Of a stretch of DNA of 64,000 bases, positions 15,850 to 23,844 are shown piece after piece. Source of the DNA: a virus; IMG/VR virus record IMGVR_UViG_3300030329_006606, positions 24,817 through 88,816 of that record; one strand, written 5' to 3'. Below the pieces are notes generated by a model. It searched no databases, was not told the DNA's origin, and worked only from the letters and a program-made list of their open reading frames with translations. The position numbers were made by a program, and so were the translations under genes. The stretch's first letter is position 1. The number at the start of each line of letters is the position of its first letter.

Positions 15850-18392
15850 ATTTTATGAGCACATTTGAAAAGCTAGAACTCGATCTTCATGGAGTAAGAT
15901 TGCCGTCTTTCTCTATTGAAAATAAATACAAACGCAACCTCAAAGTTAGCGAAGACATCTCCAACGAAGAATTTTTAGACGCGCTTTGCCAAGCGGGACT
16001 TGATAAAGTAACAGCCAACTTAAACGCAAAGAACGCCAAAGCCTACGAAGCTAGACTTAAAAGAGAGCTCGACACCGTAAAGGAACTAGGATTCGTCGAT
16101 TATTTATTGCTAGTTTGGGACGTGATCAACTTTTGCAACGAAAGTAAAATTCCTACCGGCGTTGGTCGCGGAAGCGCCGCTGGCAGTTTGATTTTGTTTT
16201 TGATTGGGGTAACAAAAGTCGACCCTCTTAAATATAATTTATTCTTCGAAAGATTTATCTCTAAGATTAGAGCTAAGAAAAAAGTAGTAGATGATATAAC
16301 TTATCTTGACGGATCATTAATGATGGATGTAGATTTAGACATATGCTACTACAACCGCCAAAAAGTTTTAGAATATTTAGAGAATAAATTCGAAGGAAAG
16401 ACTTCTAAAATCCTTACTCTTAACACTCTAAGCACTAAACTGCTCATAAAAGAATGTGGAAAAGTAATTTCTAATAAAAGCGAACAAGAAATGAACAAAG
16501 TTTCTGCGCTGATACCCAAGGTCTTTGGGCAAATCAAAAGCCTAGAAGAAGCTTACGCAGAGAAAGAAGAGTTTAAAGGGTGGTGCGACCAGAACAAAGA
16601 AATATATGATATAGCCCTAAAACTCAGGGGCTTAAACAAGAATAAAGGAGTTCATCCGTCAGCGGTTTCACTATCCTTCGATAAAATGGAGGACTCCTGC
16701 CCCACAGAATTAACCTCCGATAAGAAGGGGTTCGTTTCCTCTTATGACATGAATTGGGTTTCTATTTTTAATGTTAAATTAGATATTCTTGGGCTTAGAG
16801 CCGTGTCGGTTGTCGATGATGTATGTAAAAACGTTGGCATAGAACTTTCTGATATTGACCTTACGGACCCAGCCATATATCAAAACTTACAAGACTTACG
16901 TACGCCTCATGGCCTGTTCCAAATCGAAGCGGAAACCAATTATAGAGTCTGCCAAAAAGTTAAACCCAAAAACCTAGAAGAACTTTCCGCCGTTCTCGCG
17001 CTTGCTAGACCGGGAGCCTTGCAGTTTGTAGATCAGTACGCCGCTTACGTAAATGAAGATGAGTACGAACCGATCCACCCTTTCTTCGATGATATATTAT
17101 CCTCTACGGGGGGCGTTGCTCTTTACCAAGAGCAGTTAATGCAAATGGCGAATAAGGTTGGGTTCACACTCGACGAAGCCGAAATTCTCCGCAGAATCGT
17201 AGGTAAGAAAAAGATTTCCGAGGTTAAAAAATGGAAAGCTAAAATTAAAAATAAAATTAAAGAGAAAAAACTAGACCCTAATATAGCGGATATTCTTTGG
17301 AGCATTTTAGAGGACTCTGCTAATTATTCTTTTAATAAATCTCACTCCATATCCTATGGCGCACTGTGTGCAATCACCACTCACTTAAAATTTAAGTATC
17401 CCCAACAATTTTTCTTAAGCTTACTTCGAATGACTCGCCACGAGCCAGATCCAATTAGTGAGATATCCAAAATTCAAAAAGAAATGGATTACTTCGGCAC
17501 GAAATTGTTACCGCCACATATTGTGAAATCCAAAATGGACTTCGAGATTGAAGGCGAAGATATAAGATTTGGTTTGCTTTCTATTAAAGGCATTAGCGAT
17601 AAAAGTATAGAAAAACTTAGCGATTTCCGCAGCGAATACTCCAACAAATTCGAAGTATTCGAAGGAGCAAAAGAATGCGGACTAACCATAGGAGCACTCT
17701 CAGCATTAATCCAAGCCGGTACCTTCCAAGGCTTCAAACAATCTCGCAGTAAGATTGTTTATGAAGCTCAACTTTGGAACGTGCTAACACAGAAGGAGAA
17801 AAAAATCGCCATGGAAGTGGCCTCAAAACATGAGTTTGATTTGGTTGAAGTAATTAAAGACTTAGCTTCAAAAAAGGACGAAAAAGGTAAACCGTTTATT
17901 AAAGAGTCGAGAATGCAAACGATCAAAAGAAAATCAGAACCTTATAAGAAAATATATTTTAAGAATAAAGTCTCTGAATCTTTTGCCAACTGGTATTATG
18001 AAAAGAACTTGCTTGGCTACACATACAACAAGGACTTGCGCGACATATTCTCAGACAAAAGAGAAGACTTAATGAGCCTCAGAGATATTGAAGGACTACC
18101 CACGGACTCAAGGGTTGTTTTTATTGGTACGGTTAGCGAAAAGCCATTTTTTGGTTCATCAAAGAACGGGAATAATTATATGAAATTATTCGTCGAGGAC
18201 GAGACCGCAGCCCTGAAGACCATGATATTCAACAAGAAGCTAGAAACATGCAAAAGCATGAACGACGGTTTCCCAAAAGAAAAAAGCATCGTCATCGTCA
18301 AGGGTACAACCAAAGACGAAGTGCTGTTCGCAGACAGCATCTCCGTACAAAGCAATAAAATTTACACCAAGCTATCAGAACTAAAAGAGTAA
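15846..18392 (+). CDS. dnaE: DNA polymerase III alpha catalytic core (split DnaE, part 2)
   Basis: 848 aa carrying the palm, fingers, helix-hairpin-helix and OB-fold parts of DnaE. GVGRGSAAGSL matches the phosphate-binding GPGRGSGAGSL. The catalytic aspartates are D161 and D163 in MDVDLDI and D313 in VKLDILGLR. NKGVHPSAVSLS, ALARPGALQFVDQY, GVALYQEQLMQMA and SFNKSHSISYG follow in the bacterial order, and the end (VVFIGTVSEKPFF) is the OB fold. No beta-clamp motif or tau-binding tail was identified. With the 255 aa PHP gene the total is about 1100 aa, similar to intact DnaE, so it is a split and not a loss. The start overlaps the carbamoyltransferase stop by 4 nt. Confidence 0.92.
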   Translation: MNFMSTFEKLELDLHGVRLPSFSIENKYKRNLKVSEDISNEEFLDALCQAGLDKVTANLNAKNAKAYEARLKRELDTVKELGFVDYLLLVWDVINFCNESKIPTGVGRGSAAGSLILFLIGVTKVDPLKYNLFFERFISKIRAKKKVVDDITYLDGSLMMDVDLDICYYNRQKVLEYLENKFEGKTSKILTLNTLSTKLLIKECGKVISNKSEQEMNKVSALIPKVFGQIKSLEEAYAEKEEFKGWCDQNKEIYDIALKLRGLNKNKGVHPSAVSLSFDKMEDSCPTELTSDKKGFVSSYDMNWVSIFNVKLDILGLRAVSVVDDVCKNVGIELSDIDLTDPAIYQNLQDLRTPHGLFQIEAETNYRVCQKVKPKNLEELSAVLALARPGALQFVDQYAAYVNEDEYEPIHPFFDDILSSTGGVALYQEQLMQMANKVGFTLDEAEILRRIVGKKKISEVKKWKAKIKNKIKEKKLDPNIADILWSILEDSANYSFNKSHSISYGALCAITTHLKFKYPQQFFLSLLRMTRHEPDPISEISKIQKEMDYFGTKLLPPHIVKSKMDFEIEGEDIRFGLLSIKGISDKSIEKLSDFRSEYSNKFEVFEGAKECGLTIGALSALIQAGTFQGFKQSRSKIVYEAQLWNVLTQKEKKIAMEVASKHEFDLVEVIKDLASKKDEKGKPFIKESRMQTIKRKSEPYKKIYFKNKVSESFANWYYEKNLLGYTYNKDLRDIFSDKREDLMSLRDIEGLPTDSRVVFIGTVSEKPFFGSSKNGNNYMKLFVEDETAALKTMIFNKKLETCKSMNDGFPKEKSIVIVKGTTKDEVLFADSISVQSNKIYTKLSELKE

Positions 18393-18394
18393 AA

Positions 18395-19177
18395 ATGGAA
18401 ACAAAAAATATACAAATATCGCCCGACGATTTCAAAGGTAAAAGCCTATACGTTGGAACTCCCTGCTTTGGAGGGAACGCTCGTGTAGAATTCGTTAAGT
18501 CCTTATTTGACCTAACACACCTTTGTGCTCAACTCGGTATACCATTCACAATGAATCTACCAAAAGACGAAAGTCTAATTACTAGAGCTAGAAACAAAAT
18601 TGTTTCCCAGTATATGTCCACGGAAAAGACGCATTTAATTTTTATTGACGCAGACATTGAATTTAACGCGTTGGATGTCATAAAACTACTATATCACGAC
18701 AAAGATGTTGTTTGTGGAGCATACCCTTTTAAAAATCTTCCGCCAAGTTATGTAGTAAAACCTAAAAAATCCTCAAACGAGGAGGTGCTTGTCGAGGTTG
18801 AATGGACAGGGACAGGATTTATGATGATAAATCGCAATACGTTTTTAAAGCTTTTTGAAAAAAATGAAGATTTAAAGTGTGACCTAACAAAAGCCCATGC
18901 CACTGGCCAAATACAGTACCACCCTAAGCTGGCCGCAGAAAGCGTGGAGATTGAAAAAATTAAAAATAAATATTATTATGATTTATTCGGTGTTATGATC
19001 GAAGAAAAGGATGGCTGGAGGAACTACCTCTCAGAAGACTATACGTTTTGCAGAAGATGGCAAAAAATTGGTGGTAAAATATATGTTGACCCTAGCATTA
19101 AGTTAAATCACATAGGCACACACACATACGAAGGCTCCGTTGAAGAATTAAACAAAGTAATAGAACAAAACTCTTGA
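18395..19177 (+). CDS. GT-A fold glycosyltransferase
   Basis: 260 aa. YVGTPCFGG at the start, LITRARNKIVSQYM, the DxD-containing strand HLIFIDADIEF, GTGFMMINR and a terminal LNHIGTHTYEG identify a phage-type GT-A (family 2-like/Anp1-like) enzyme. Donor and acceptor are unknown. It follows the polymerase gene by 2 nt, and its TGA stop lies inside the -35 box of the next promoter. Confidence 0.85.
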   Translation: METKNIQISPDDFKGKSLYVGTPCFGGNARVEFVKSLFDLTHLCAQLGIPFTMNLPKDESLITRARNKIVSQYMSTEKTHLIFIDADIEFNALDVIKLLYHDKDVVCGAYPFKNLPPSYVVKPKKSSNEEVLVEVEWTGTGFMMINRNTFLKLFEKNEDLKCDLTKAHATGQIQYHPKLAAESVEIEKIKNKYYYDLFGVMIEEKDGWRNYLSEDYTFCRRWQKIGGKIYVDPSIKLNHIGTHTYEGSVEELNKVIEQNS

Positions 19178-19210
19178 CAATACTAAAAAACCCCCTATAA
19201 TAATAACAGT
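19174..19210 (+). promoter_or_regulatory. Sigma70-like promoter, near-leaderless start
   Basis: TTGACA (19174-19179), 16 bp spacer, perfect TATAAT (19196-19201), 9 nt to ATG 19211. The -35 box contains the stop codon of the upstream gene. Confidence 0.75.
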
Positions 19211-19759
19211 ATGATACACTTCTACAAACCAAACGCCAAAGTAACTGGAACCGCTTGTTCTTTTTACTTAAATTACAGAGATAACTCCTTTTTCTCTACC
19301 TTAATGAAGCAAGCTTCTTGGGATAGCTCTAAGAAGATAGGGAGATTCCATAAGGATAAGCCAGAATTCAAGGTTAATGTGAAATACAGCCCCAAAGAAA
19401 TAGCTGGGTTCATTAACTCAATCGAAAAAAACGAAGAATGCAACGGTTACCACGGCAGCAATCAGATTGTAAAATATAAGTTTGCTCCCTATTTGAGAGA
19501 CAACAAACAAATTGGTTTCTCCTACCTAGTAACCAAAGAATCCAAGGAAGATTCCACCAACAAGGTTAGTTTCATTATTGGATTTGACTACGCTGAGACT
19601 CTGCAACTCAGAGAGCATTTGAAATTTTTACTACACGAAAGCTTCAAAATTACCGACGCTAGCCATCAAGCCTCGGTCACAAAGAAGTCGTTTGTAAACG
19701 AAGAGCCTCCGCCTCCCTCGGTTTCGGAAGATCAAGTTGAAGATGACGACCTCTGGTAA
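19211..19759 (+). CDS. Putative single-stranded DNA-binding protein
   Basis: 182 aa, unrecognised body (KVTGTACSFYLNYRDNSFFSTL, FHKDKPEFKVNVKYS) followed by a Pro-rich linker and a C-terminal tip EDQVEDDDLW. An acidic tail ending in a hydrophobic residue is a hallmark of SSB and T7 gp2.5-type proteins, where it recruits replication partners. The gene has its own strong promoter, as expected for an abundant protein, and sits among replication genes that otherwise lack an SSB. The assignment rests on the tail and context, not on a seen OB-fold motif. Confidence 0.5.
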   Translation: MIHFYKPNAKVTGTACSFYLNYRDNSFFSTLMKQASWDSSKKIGRFHKDKPEFKVNVKYSPKEIAGFINSIEKNEECNGYHGSNQIVKYKFAPYLRDNKQIGFSYLVTKESKEDSTNKVSFIIGFDYAETLQLREHLKFLLHESFKITDASHQASVTKKSFVNEEPPPPSVSEDQVEDDDLW

Positions 19760-21464
19760 AAAAAAGAAGGTTTTATTCCAAACGGACTTTAGCCTTGCAA
19801 AGACTGGCTTTGGCAGAAACGCCAAAGCCGTTCTCAGTTATTTATACAAAACAAATAAATACGATATAGTACATTACTGTGCTGGGATGAGAGAGAATAA
19901 CCCAAGCCTTTCTCGTACACCTTGGAAATCTATAGGAGCAATACCTACCGACCCATTTGTGGTAGAAAAAATAGAGCAAGACGAAGAGGCGATGAAGCTC
20001 GCTGTTTACGGAAACTACCGCCTTGACGAAGTAATAAATTCAGAAAAACCAGATATTTATATTGCAGCGCAAGATATTTGGGGTATAGATTTTGCCGTAA
20101 AGAAGCCTTGGTTTAATAAAATCTCCTCAGTATTTTGGACAACACTAGACTCACTGCCCATATTACCAAGCGCAGTTCAACTTGGAGATCAAGTCGAAAA
20201 TTACTGGGTTTGGTCAAGCTTTGCAACTAACGCACTTCATGAGCACGGACATAACCATGTTAAAACGGTTCACGGACCGATAGAGAGCCAATACTTTTAC
20301 AGATTCTCAGACGAAAAAAGAGAGTTACGCCGGAAAAGTTTAAACATTCCCCAAGATTCATTTATAATTGGCTTTGTTTTTAGAAACCAACTTAGAAAAT
20401 CCGTTCCCAATCTTCTTCAAGGGTATAAGCTGTGGAAAGAAAAGCAAAAACCCGTCAGACCTACGTTCCTATATCTTCACACAGACTTTGGCGAGGGCTG
20501 GAACATCTTAGAAAGGGCTGATGAATTTGGAGTTTCACACAAAGAAATAATTTGCACTTATGTATGTGACTCCTGTAAAAATTACGACGTTGGACAATTC
20601 CGTGGATTAGGTGTGGAGTGCCCCTTCTGTGGAGAAAAAAAATCCATGAGCACAATATCTCCACAAAACGCCGTAACAGAAAAAGAACTGAATGAGATAT
20701 ACAATATAATGGATGTCTACGTACACCCATTTACATCAGGAGGCCAAGAGATCCCCATACAAGAAGCTAAGCTTACAGAGCTTGTAACATTGGTTACCAA
20801 TTATAGTTGTGGAGAAGAAATGTGCCAAAAGGATGCGTACTCCATACCGCTAGAGTGGTTTGAATACCGTGAACCCGGAACAGAGTTCATAAAGGCATCA
20901 ACTGATCCAGAATCTATAGCTGAAGGATTATTTCTAGCATACTCCATGTCCAAAGACAAAATTAGAGACATGGGAAAAAAAGCTAGGGATTGGACGTTAG
21001 AAAATTATTCTATAGACTCAATAGGGCCAAAGCTCGAAGAGTTTCTAGACGATTGCCCATTCACGAATTATGATTTCCCAGAAAACGAAGAGGAAGAAGA
21101 AAAGATTAGCATAGAAGATATGCTGTCAGATGATGATAAAGGACGCAGAATCCTTTACGTTATACCAAGAACAGAAAGAGATGTTTTCCTTTCTACGAGT
21201 TTATTCAAATCTATTAAAGAGCAGTACCCAGACCACAATCTTTACGTTGCTACAGAAAAAGCGTTCTTCCCTGTCCTAGACGGGAACCCCCATGTTCATA
21301 GGGTCTTAGAATACTCTCCCCAAATGGACAACCTTTTCTGGTTAGAGGGAAGGGGAGATCACGACGGCTATTTTGAAATAGCCTTCTTGCCTCATGTTAA
21401 TACCCAGAGAATGATAACTTTCCCACATAACGGAAAAGATAAGATAGCTTTTAACTTAACATAA
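19737..21464 (+). CDS. GT-B glycosyltransferase with internal zinc ribbon and partial GT9-like end
   Basis: 575 aa. The first 430 residues are a GT4-type enzyme: VLFQTDFSLAKTGFGRNAKAV, later VYVHPFTSGGQEIPIQEA with the donor-binding Glu region. A CDSC...CPFC pair (about residues 279-302) forms an apparent zinc ribbon inserted in the GT-B fold. After an acidic linker (ENEEEEEK), RRILYVIPRTERDVFLSTSLFKSI and YVATEKAFFPVLDGNPHVH resemble the N-terminal half of a GT9 (heptosyltransferase-like) domain, which stops at 21464; the other half seems to begin in the next gene. It overlaps the SSB-like gene by 23 nt. Confidence 0.8.
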   Translation: MKMTTSGKKKKVLFQTDFSLAKTGFGRNAKAVLSYLYKTNKYDIVHYCAGMRENNPSLSRTPWKSIGAIPTDPFVVEKIEQDEEAMKLAVYGNYRLDEVINSEKPDIYIAAQDIWGIDFAVKKPWFNKISSVFWTTLDSLPILPSAVQLGDQVENYWVWSSFATNALHEHGHNHVKTVHGPIESQYFYRFSDEKRELRRKSLNIPQDSFIIGFVFRNQLRKSVPNLLQGYKLWKEKQKPVRPTFLYLHTDFGEGWNILERADEFGVSHKEIICTYVCDSCKNYDVGQFRGLGVECPFCGEKKSMSTISPQNAVTEKELNEIYNIMDVYVHPFTSGGQEIPIQEAKLTELVTLVTNYSCGEEMCQKDAYSIPLEWFEYREPGTEFIKASTDPESIAEGLFLAYSMSKDKIRDMGKKARDWTLENYSIDSIGPKLEEFLDDCPFTNYDFPENEEEEEKISIEDMLSDDDKGRRILYVIPRTERDVFLSTSLFKSIKEQYPDHNLYVATEKAFFPVLDGNPHVHRVLEYSPQMDNLFWLEGRGDHDGYFEIAFLPHVNTQRMITFPHNGKDKIAFNLT

Positions 21465-21465
21465 C

Positions 21466-22620
21466 ATGCACATACTAGAGTCATATGCGCTAAGTAGCGG
21501 AGCAAAAATTGATAAACCATACATATATGGTAAATTTTATCCATTACCTTTTGACAAGTACATAGTCCTTGCAAATTTTAGATATAAATATTTTCAGGAA
21601 GTTATAGATATAATCCACCCGAAGCTCTCTGAAAAAGGTATCCATATTGTACATCTGTCTAACGCTTCTCATAGTTTTAAAAACGTGTACAAAGTTTCTG
21701 AGTTCGACCCTAATCAGTCAGCTTATATAATTAACAGGAGCTTGGGGTGCGTTGGTGAAAGTAGCTTCTTTACGGATTTGTCATCTTTTTATAACAAGAA
21801 AACGGTTTGCTTGTACTCAAACACATACATACAAAACGTAAAACCTTACTGGGCGAAAGAGGATGAATTATCAAATATAGAATCTTACAAAGACGGAAAA
21901 AAACCCTCATTCAATACGCAGGAGGACGCAAGCTTAATAAACTCCATTAAACCAGAGCAGATTGCAAAAGAGATACTAGAAAAGTTTAACCTAACATTTG
22001 ACTTTCAGTACGAGACGCTATACTTCGGCGAAGGCTACGACCAAAATACCCCTGTTTTTGATGTCATACCTGACGATTATCCGCCCTTCATTCTAGAGAC
22101 AAACGAAGCGTCGATAAGGATGGATTTAAATCATGATGAAGACTTCATGCTGAGACAGTGCCAACACATGACCTACGATATTTACGCGGACAAGCCCATC
22201 TCTAGAGAAGTTTTACTGGCAACCAAACACAACATCCGCGAGTTCTATTATGTGATAAAGTCGGAAGATTACCCAGACTTCGTTTCTCTCTTAACCAAGC
22301 TGGCTATAAATGTAACGCTTATATCATTCCTTAAAGAAGAGGACTTGACCAGTAAAAAGATAAATTATATGGATTACGACCCCATTCTCAATTACCAAGT
22401 AAAAGAAATGGCGGAGATAGATCAATTAAAAGGAGAAGATTGTGAAAATTTATTTTATATTTCAAATAAAATTATCATAGACAAAGGAATGCTCTTCCCC
22501 AGCGAACACGCTTGGAAAAATAAGATCGCCATCAATTCTTCGCAAGAGATTGTTAGTTTCAAAAATGATCCAGATTTGCTGATAGATTTACCGTTTCTAA
22601 GGGTCTTAAAGAGAACTTAA
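21466..22620 (+). CDS. GT9-like glycosyltransferase C-terminal part
   Basis: 384 aa. The first 170 residues (HILESYALSSGA, GIHIVHLSNASHSF, INRSLGCVGESSFFTDLSSFYNKKTVCLY) look like the C-terminal half of a GT9/heptosyltransferase, with the donor-site region and a typical GxSSFxTDLxxxxxKxxV strand. The remaining 200 residues are not recognised. It starts 1 nt after the upstream stop in a different frame. A single frame change near 21460 would fuse it to the 575 aa protein, giving one intact GT4-GT9 enzyme of about 960 aa. Whether that is a real split, programmed frameshift or sequence error cannot be told here. Confidence 0.7.
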   Translation: MHILESYALSSGAKIDKPYIYGKFYPLPFDKYIVLANFRYKYFQEVIDIIHPKLSEKGIHIVHLSNASHSFKNVYKVSEFDPNQSAYIINRSLGCVGESSFFTDLSSFYNKKTVCLYSNTYIQNVKPYWAKEDELSNIESYKDGKKPSFNTQEDASLINSIKPEQIAKEILEKFNLTFDFQYETLYFGEGYDQNTPVFDVIPDDYPPFILETNEASIRMDLNHDEDFMLRQCQHMTYDIYADKPISREVLLATKHNIREFYYVIKSEDYPDFVSLLTKLAINVTLISFLKEEDLTSKKINYMDYDPILNYQVKEMAEIDQLKGEDCENLFYISNKIIIDKGMLFPSEHAWKNKIAINSSQEIVSFKNDPDLLIDLPFLRVLKRT

Positions 22621-22624
22621 TGTC

Positions 22625-22658
22625 TTGACAATATATAAATATGTCGTATCATTTAAGT
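22625..22658 (+). promoter_or_regulatory. Sigma70-like promoter, leaderless start
   Basis: TTGACA (22625-22630), 16 bp spacer, TATCAT (22647-22652), 6 nt to ATG 22659. It is very similar to the promoter at 12431, including the ATGTCGTA(C/T)CATT stretch and AGTATG at the start codon. Confidence 0.7.
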
Positions 22659-23369
22659 ATGAGCAAGCTAAAAAAAATCAAAAGAAACGCTGAAGGTCTC
22701 CTGACTGATGTAGATTACAAATTCTCAGAAGAAGGCCTAATTGATTGGCGAAAAATGATAGATAACAAGTGGCTTGTTCCAAACAGGCAGCGCACAGAAG
22801 AAACGGACGTATCAAAACTAAATGACTATGAACTTATCATTCTCCTAGGAGGCATCAAAGAACTTGCCCAAATCCGCGGCTTTACTGACGTAAAATATTC
22901 CGTGGTTTCGCCTAGTGCGGATTATGTGGTTGCCACATGCACAATCAGTTGGATTCCTAATTACGAAACCGAAGGAAAAGAAGTTTCATTTTCTGCAATA
23001 GGTGACGCATCCCCACAAAATACCAGTGGCTTTGGCCAAATGTTTTTGGCTGCATGCGCAGAAAATAGATCATTCGTACGTTGTGTCCGCAATTTTCTAA
23101 GAATTAATATCGTAGCTCAAGAAGAATTGGCCAAGATGGTCGCTGGAAAATCTTCCTACACCCCTCCTACTCCAGCGGTTGAAGAAAACCAGACTTCCCC
23201 CAGCTACCTCTTAAAGAAGGTTATGAAGGAAAAGTCGATTACATTTGAATCAGTTAAAAAGAAGCTCGTCAAAGAAAAATTTGAGGGGCTGGAGAAGATT
23301 AAAGGAGTAGACGACATTCCGAAGTTTAAAATGTTTGAACTAATAGAGAGAATTAAGACGATTAAATAG
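22659..23369 (+). CDS. Rad52/Sak-like single-strand annealing protein
   Basis: 236 aa. KWLVPNRQR, LIILLGGIKELAQIRGF, VVATCTISWIPN, SAIGDASPQNTSGFG and ENRSFVRCVRNFLRINIVAQEE follow the pattern of phage Rad52-like annealing proteins, in which a GDA(S/D)P segment precedes a helix with conserved Arg/Ala residues. The C-terminal third is a charged, Lys-rich tail. It would anneal complementary single strands during recombination and complement the RecA-like protein. It is the only gene of its unit and the last gene of the plus-strand block. ATG 22659 is chosen because the ATG at 22641 falls in the promoter. Confidence 0.65.
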   Translation: MSKLKKIKRNAEGLLTDVDYKFSEEGLIDWRKMIDNKWLVPNRQRTEETDVSKLNDYELIILLGGIKELAQIRGFTDVKYSVVSPSADYVVATCTISWIPNYETEGKEVSFSAIGDASPQNTSGFGQMFLAACAENRSFVRCVRNFLRINIVAQEELAKMVAGKSSYTPPTPAVEENQTSPSYLLKKVMKEKSITFESVKKKLVKEKFEGLEKIKGVDDIPKFKMFELIERIKTIK

Positions 23370-23401
23370 GTTTATACCGCAAGATGAATAAATATTAATA
23401 A

Positions 23402-23575
23402 TTATTTATCAGTAAATTTTTTTTCGAACTCTCTTTTTATGCTGCCTATTACGAAGTGAGCCTTTGTGGCGAATTTCTTTTCTGATACGCTCGTACTATT
23501 TTTTGCCTGAATAACATATTCCCTGTCTAGGGCTTCTAGGACTTTCATAATTTCATATTCAGACATATACTTCAT
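23402..23575 (-). CDS. Small hypothetical protein
   Basis: 57 aa from ATG at 23575 (or 55 aa less two residues from ATG at 23566, which has AGGA at better spacing). The protein is helical and charged, MSEYEIMKVLEALDREYVI at one end and IKREFEKKF at the other. No family recognised. It faces the annealing protein gene tail to tail across about 32 AT-rich bases and is the last gene of the minus-strand block. A TGTGTAAT element lies just upstream. Confidence 0.6.
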   Translation of the reverse strand: MKYMSEYEIMKVLEALDREYVIQAKNSTSVSEKKFATKAHFVIGSIKREFEKKFTDK

Positions 23576-23631
23576 CCTAAAAATTATTACACATTTTTTT
23601 AATTTTTACTAAACACTATTGTTAAAAAAAG
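23576..23631 (-). promoter_or_regulatory. Candidate late promoter element
   Basis: On the minus strand an A-rich stretch is followed by TGTGTAATAATT (about 23586-23599), 10 nt before the ATG at 23575. The same (A)n-(G/C)TGTAAT core occurs in the other three minus-strand gaps longer than 40 bp. Confidence 0.4.
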
Positions 23632-23844
23632 TTAAGCTTCTGTAATAACTTCGTACTCTGTTCTTCTGTCTTCTAAAAATCCTTCGTCATACATATATTG
23701 TATTATGTTTGATATATCGTCACGCTCGACTCTTTGTTCTGGATCGTATATGTATATTCTTTTATTTTTCCAACAGCCATTGGGGTAATGAATGTTGGGT
23801 TCTTCCTTGATTTCTACATCCCAATTATATACTTTAAGTTTCAT
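23632..23844 (-). CDS. Small hypothetical protein
   Basis: 70 aa: MKLKVYNWDVEIKEEP, then NGCWKNKRIYIYDPEQ and an acidic end. No family recognised. Its ATG (23842-23844) overlaps the TAA of the 1442 aa metalloprotease gene as TAATG, so translation is coupled to it. The upstream in-frame ATG at 23856 is less likely because it lies inside that gene. A small partner or chaperone of the large protein is possible from position only. Confidence 0.65.
   Translation of the reverse strand: MKLKVYNWDVEIKEEPNIHYPNGCWKNKRIYIYDPEQRVERDDISNIIQYMYDEGFLEDRRTEYEVITEA

Noticed and set aside
12465-15860. Split intein joining the two DnaE parts
   Set aside because: The PHP protein ends about where DnaE would, with no intein N-part of about 100 residues, and the core starts without an intein C-part.
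23370-23401. Bidirectional terminator between convergent genes
   Set aside because: Only AT-rich imperfect symmetry is present, with no stable stem.
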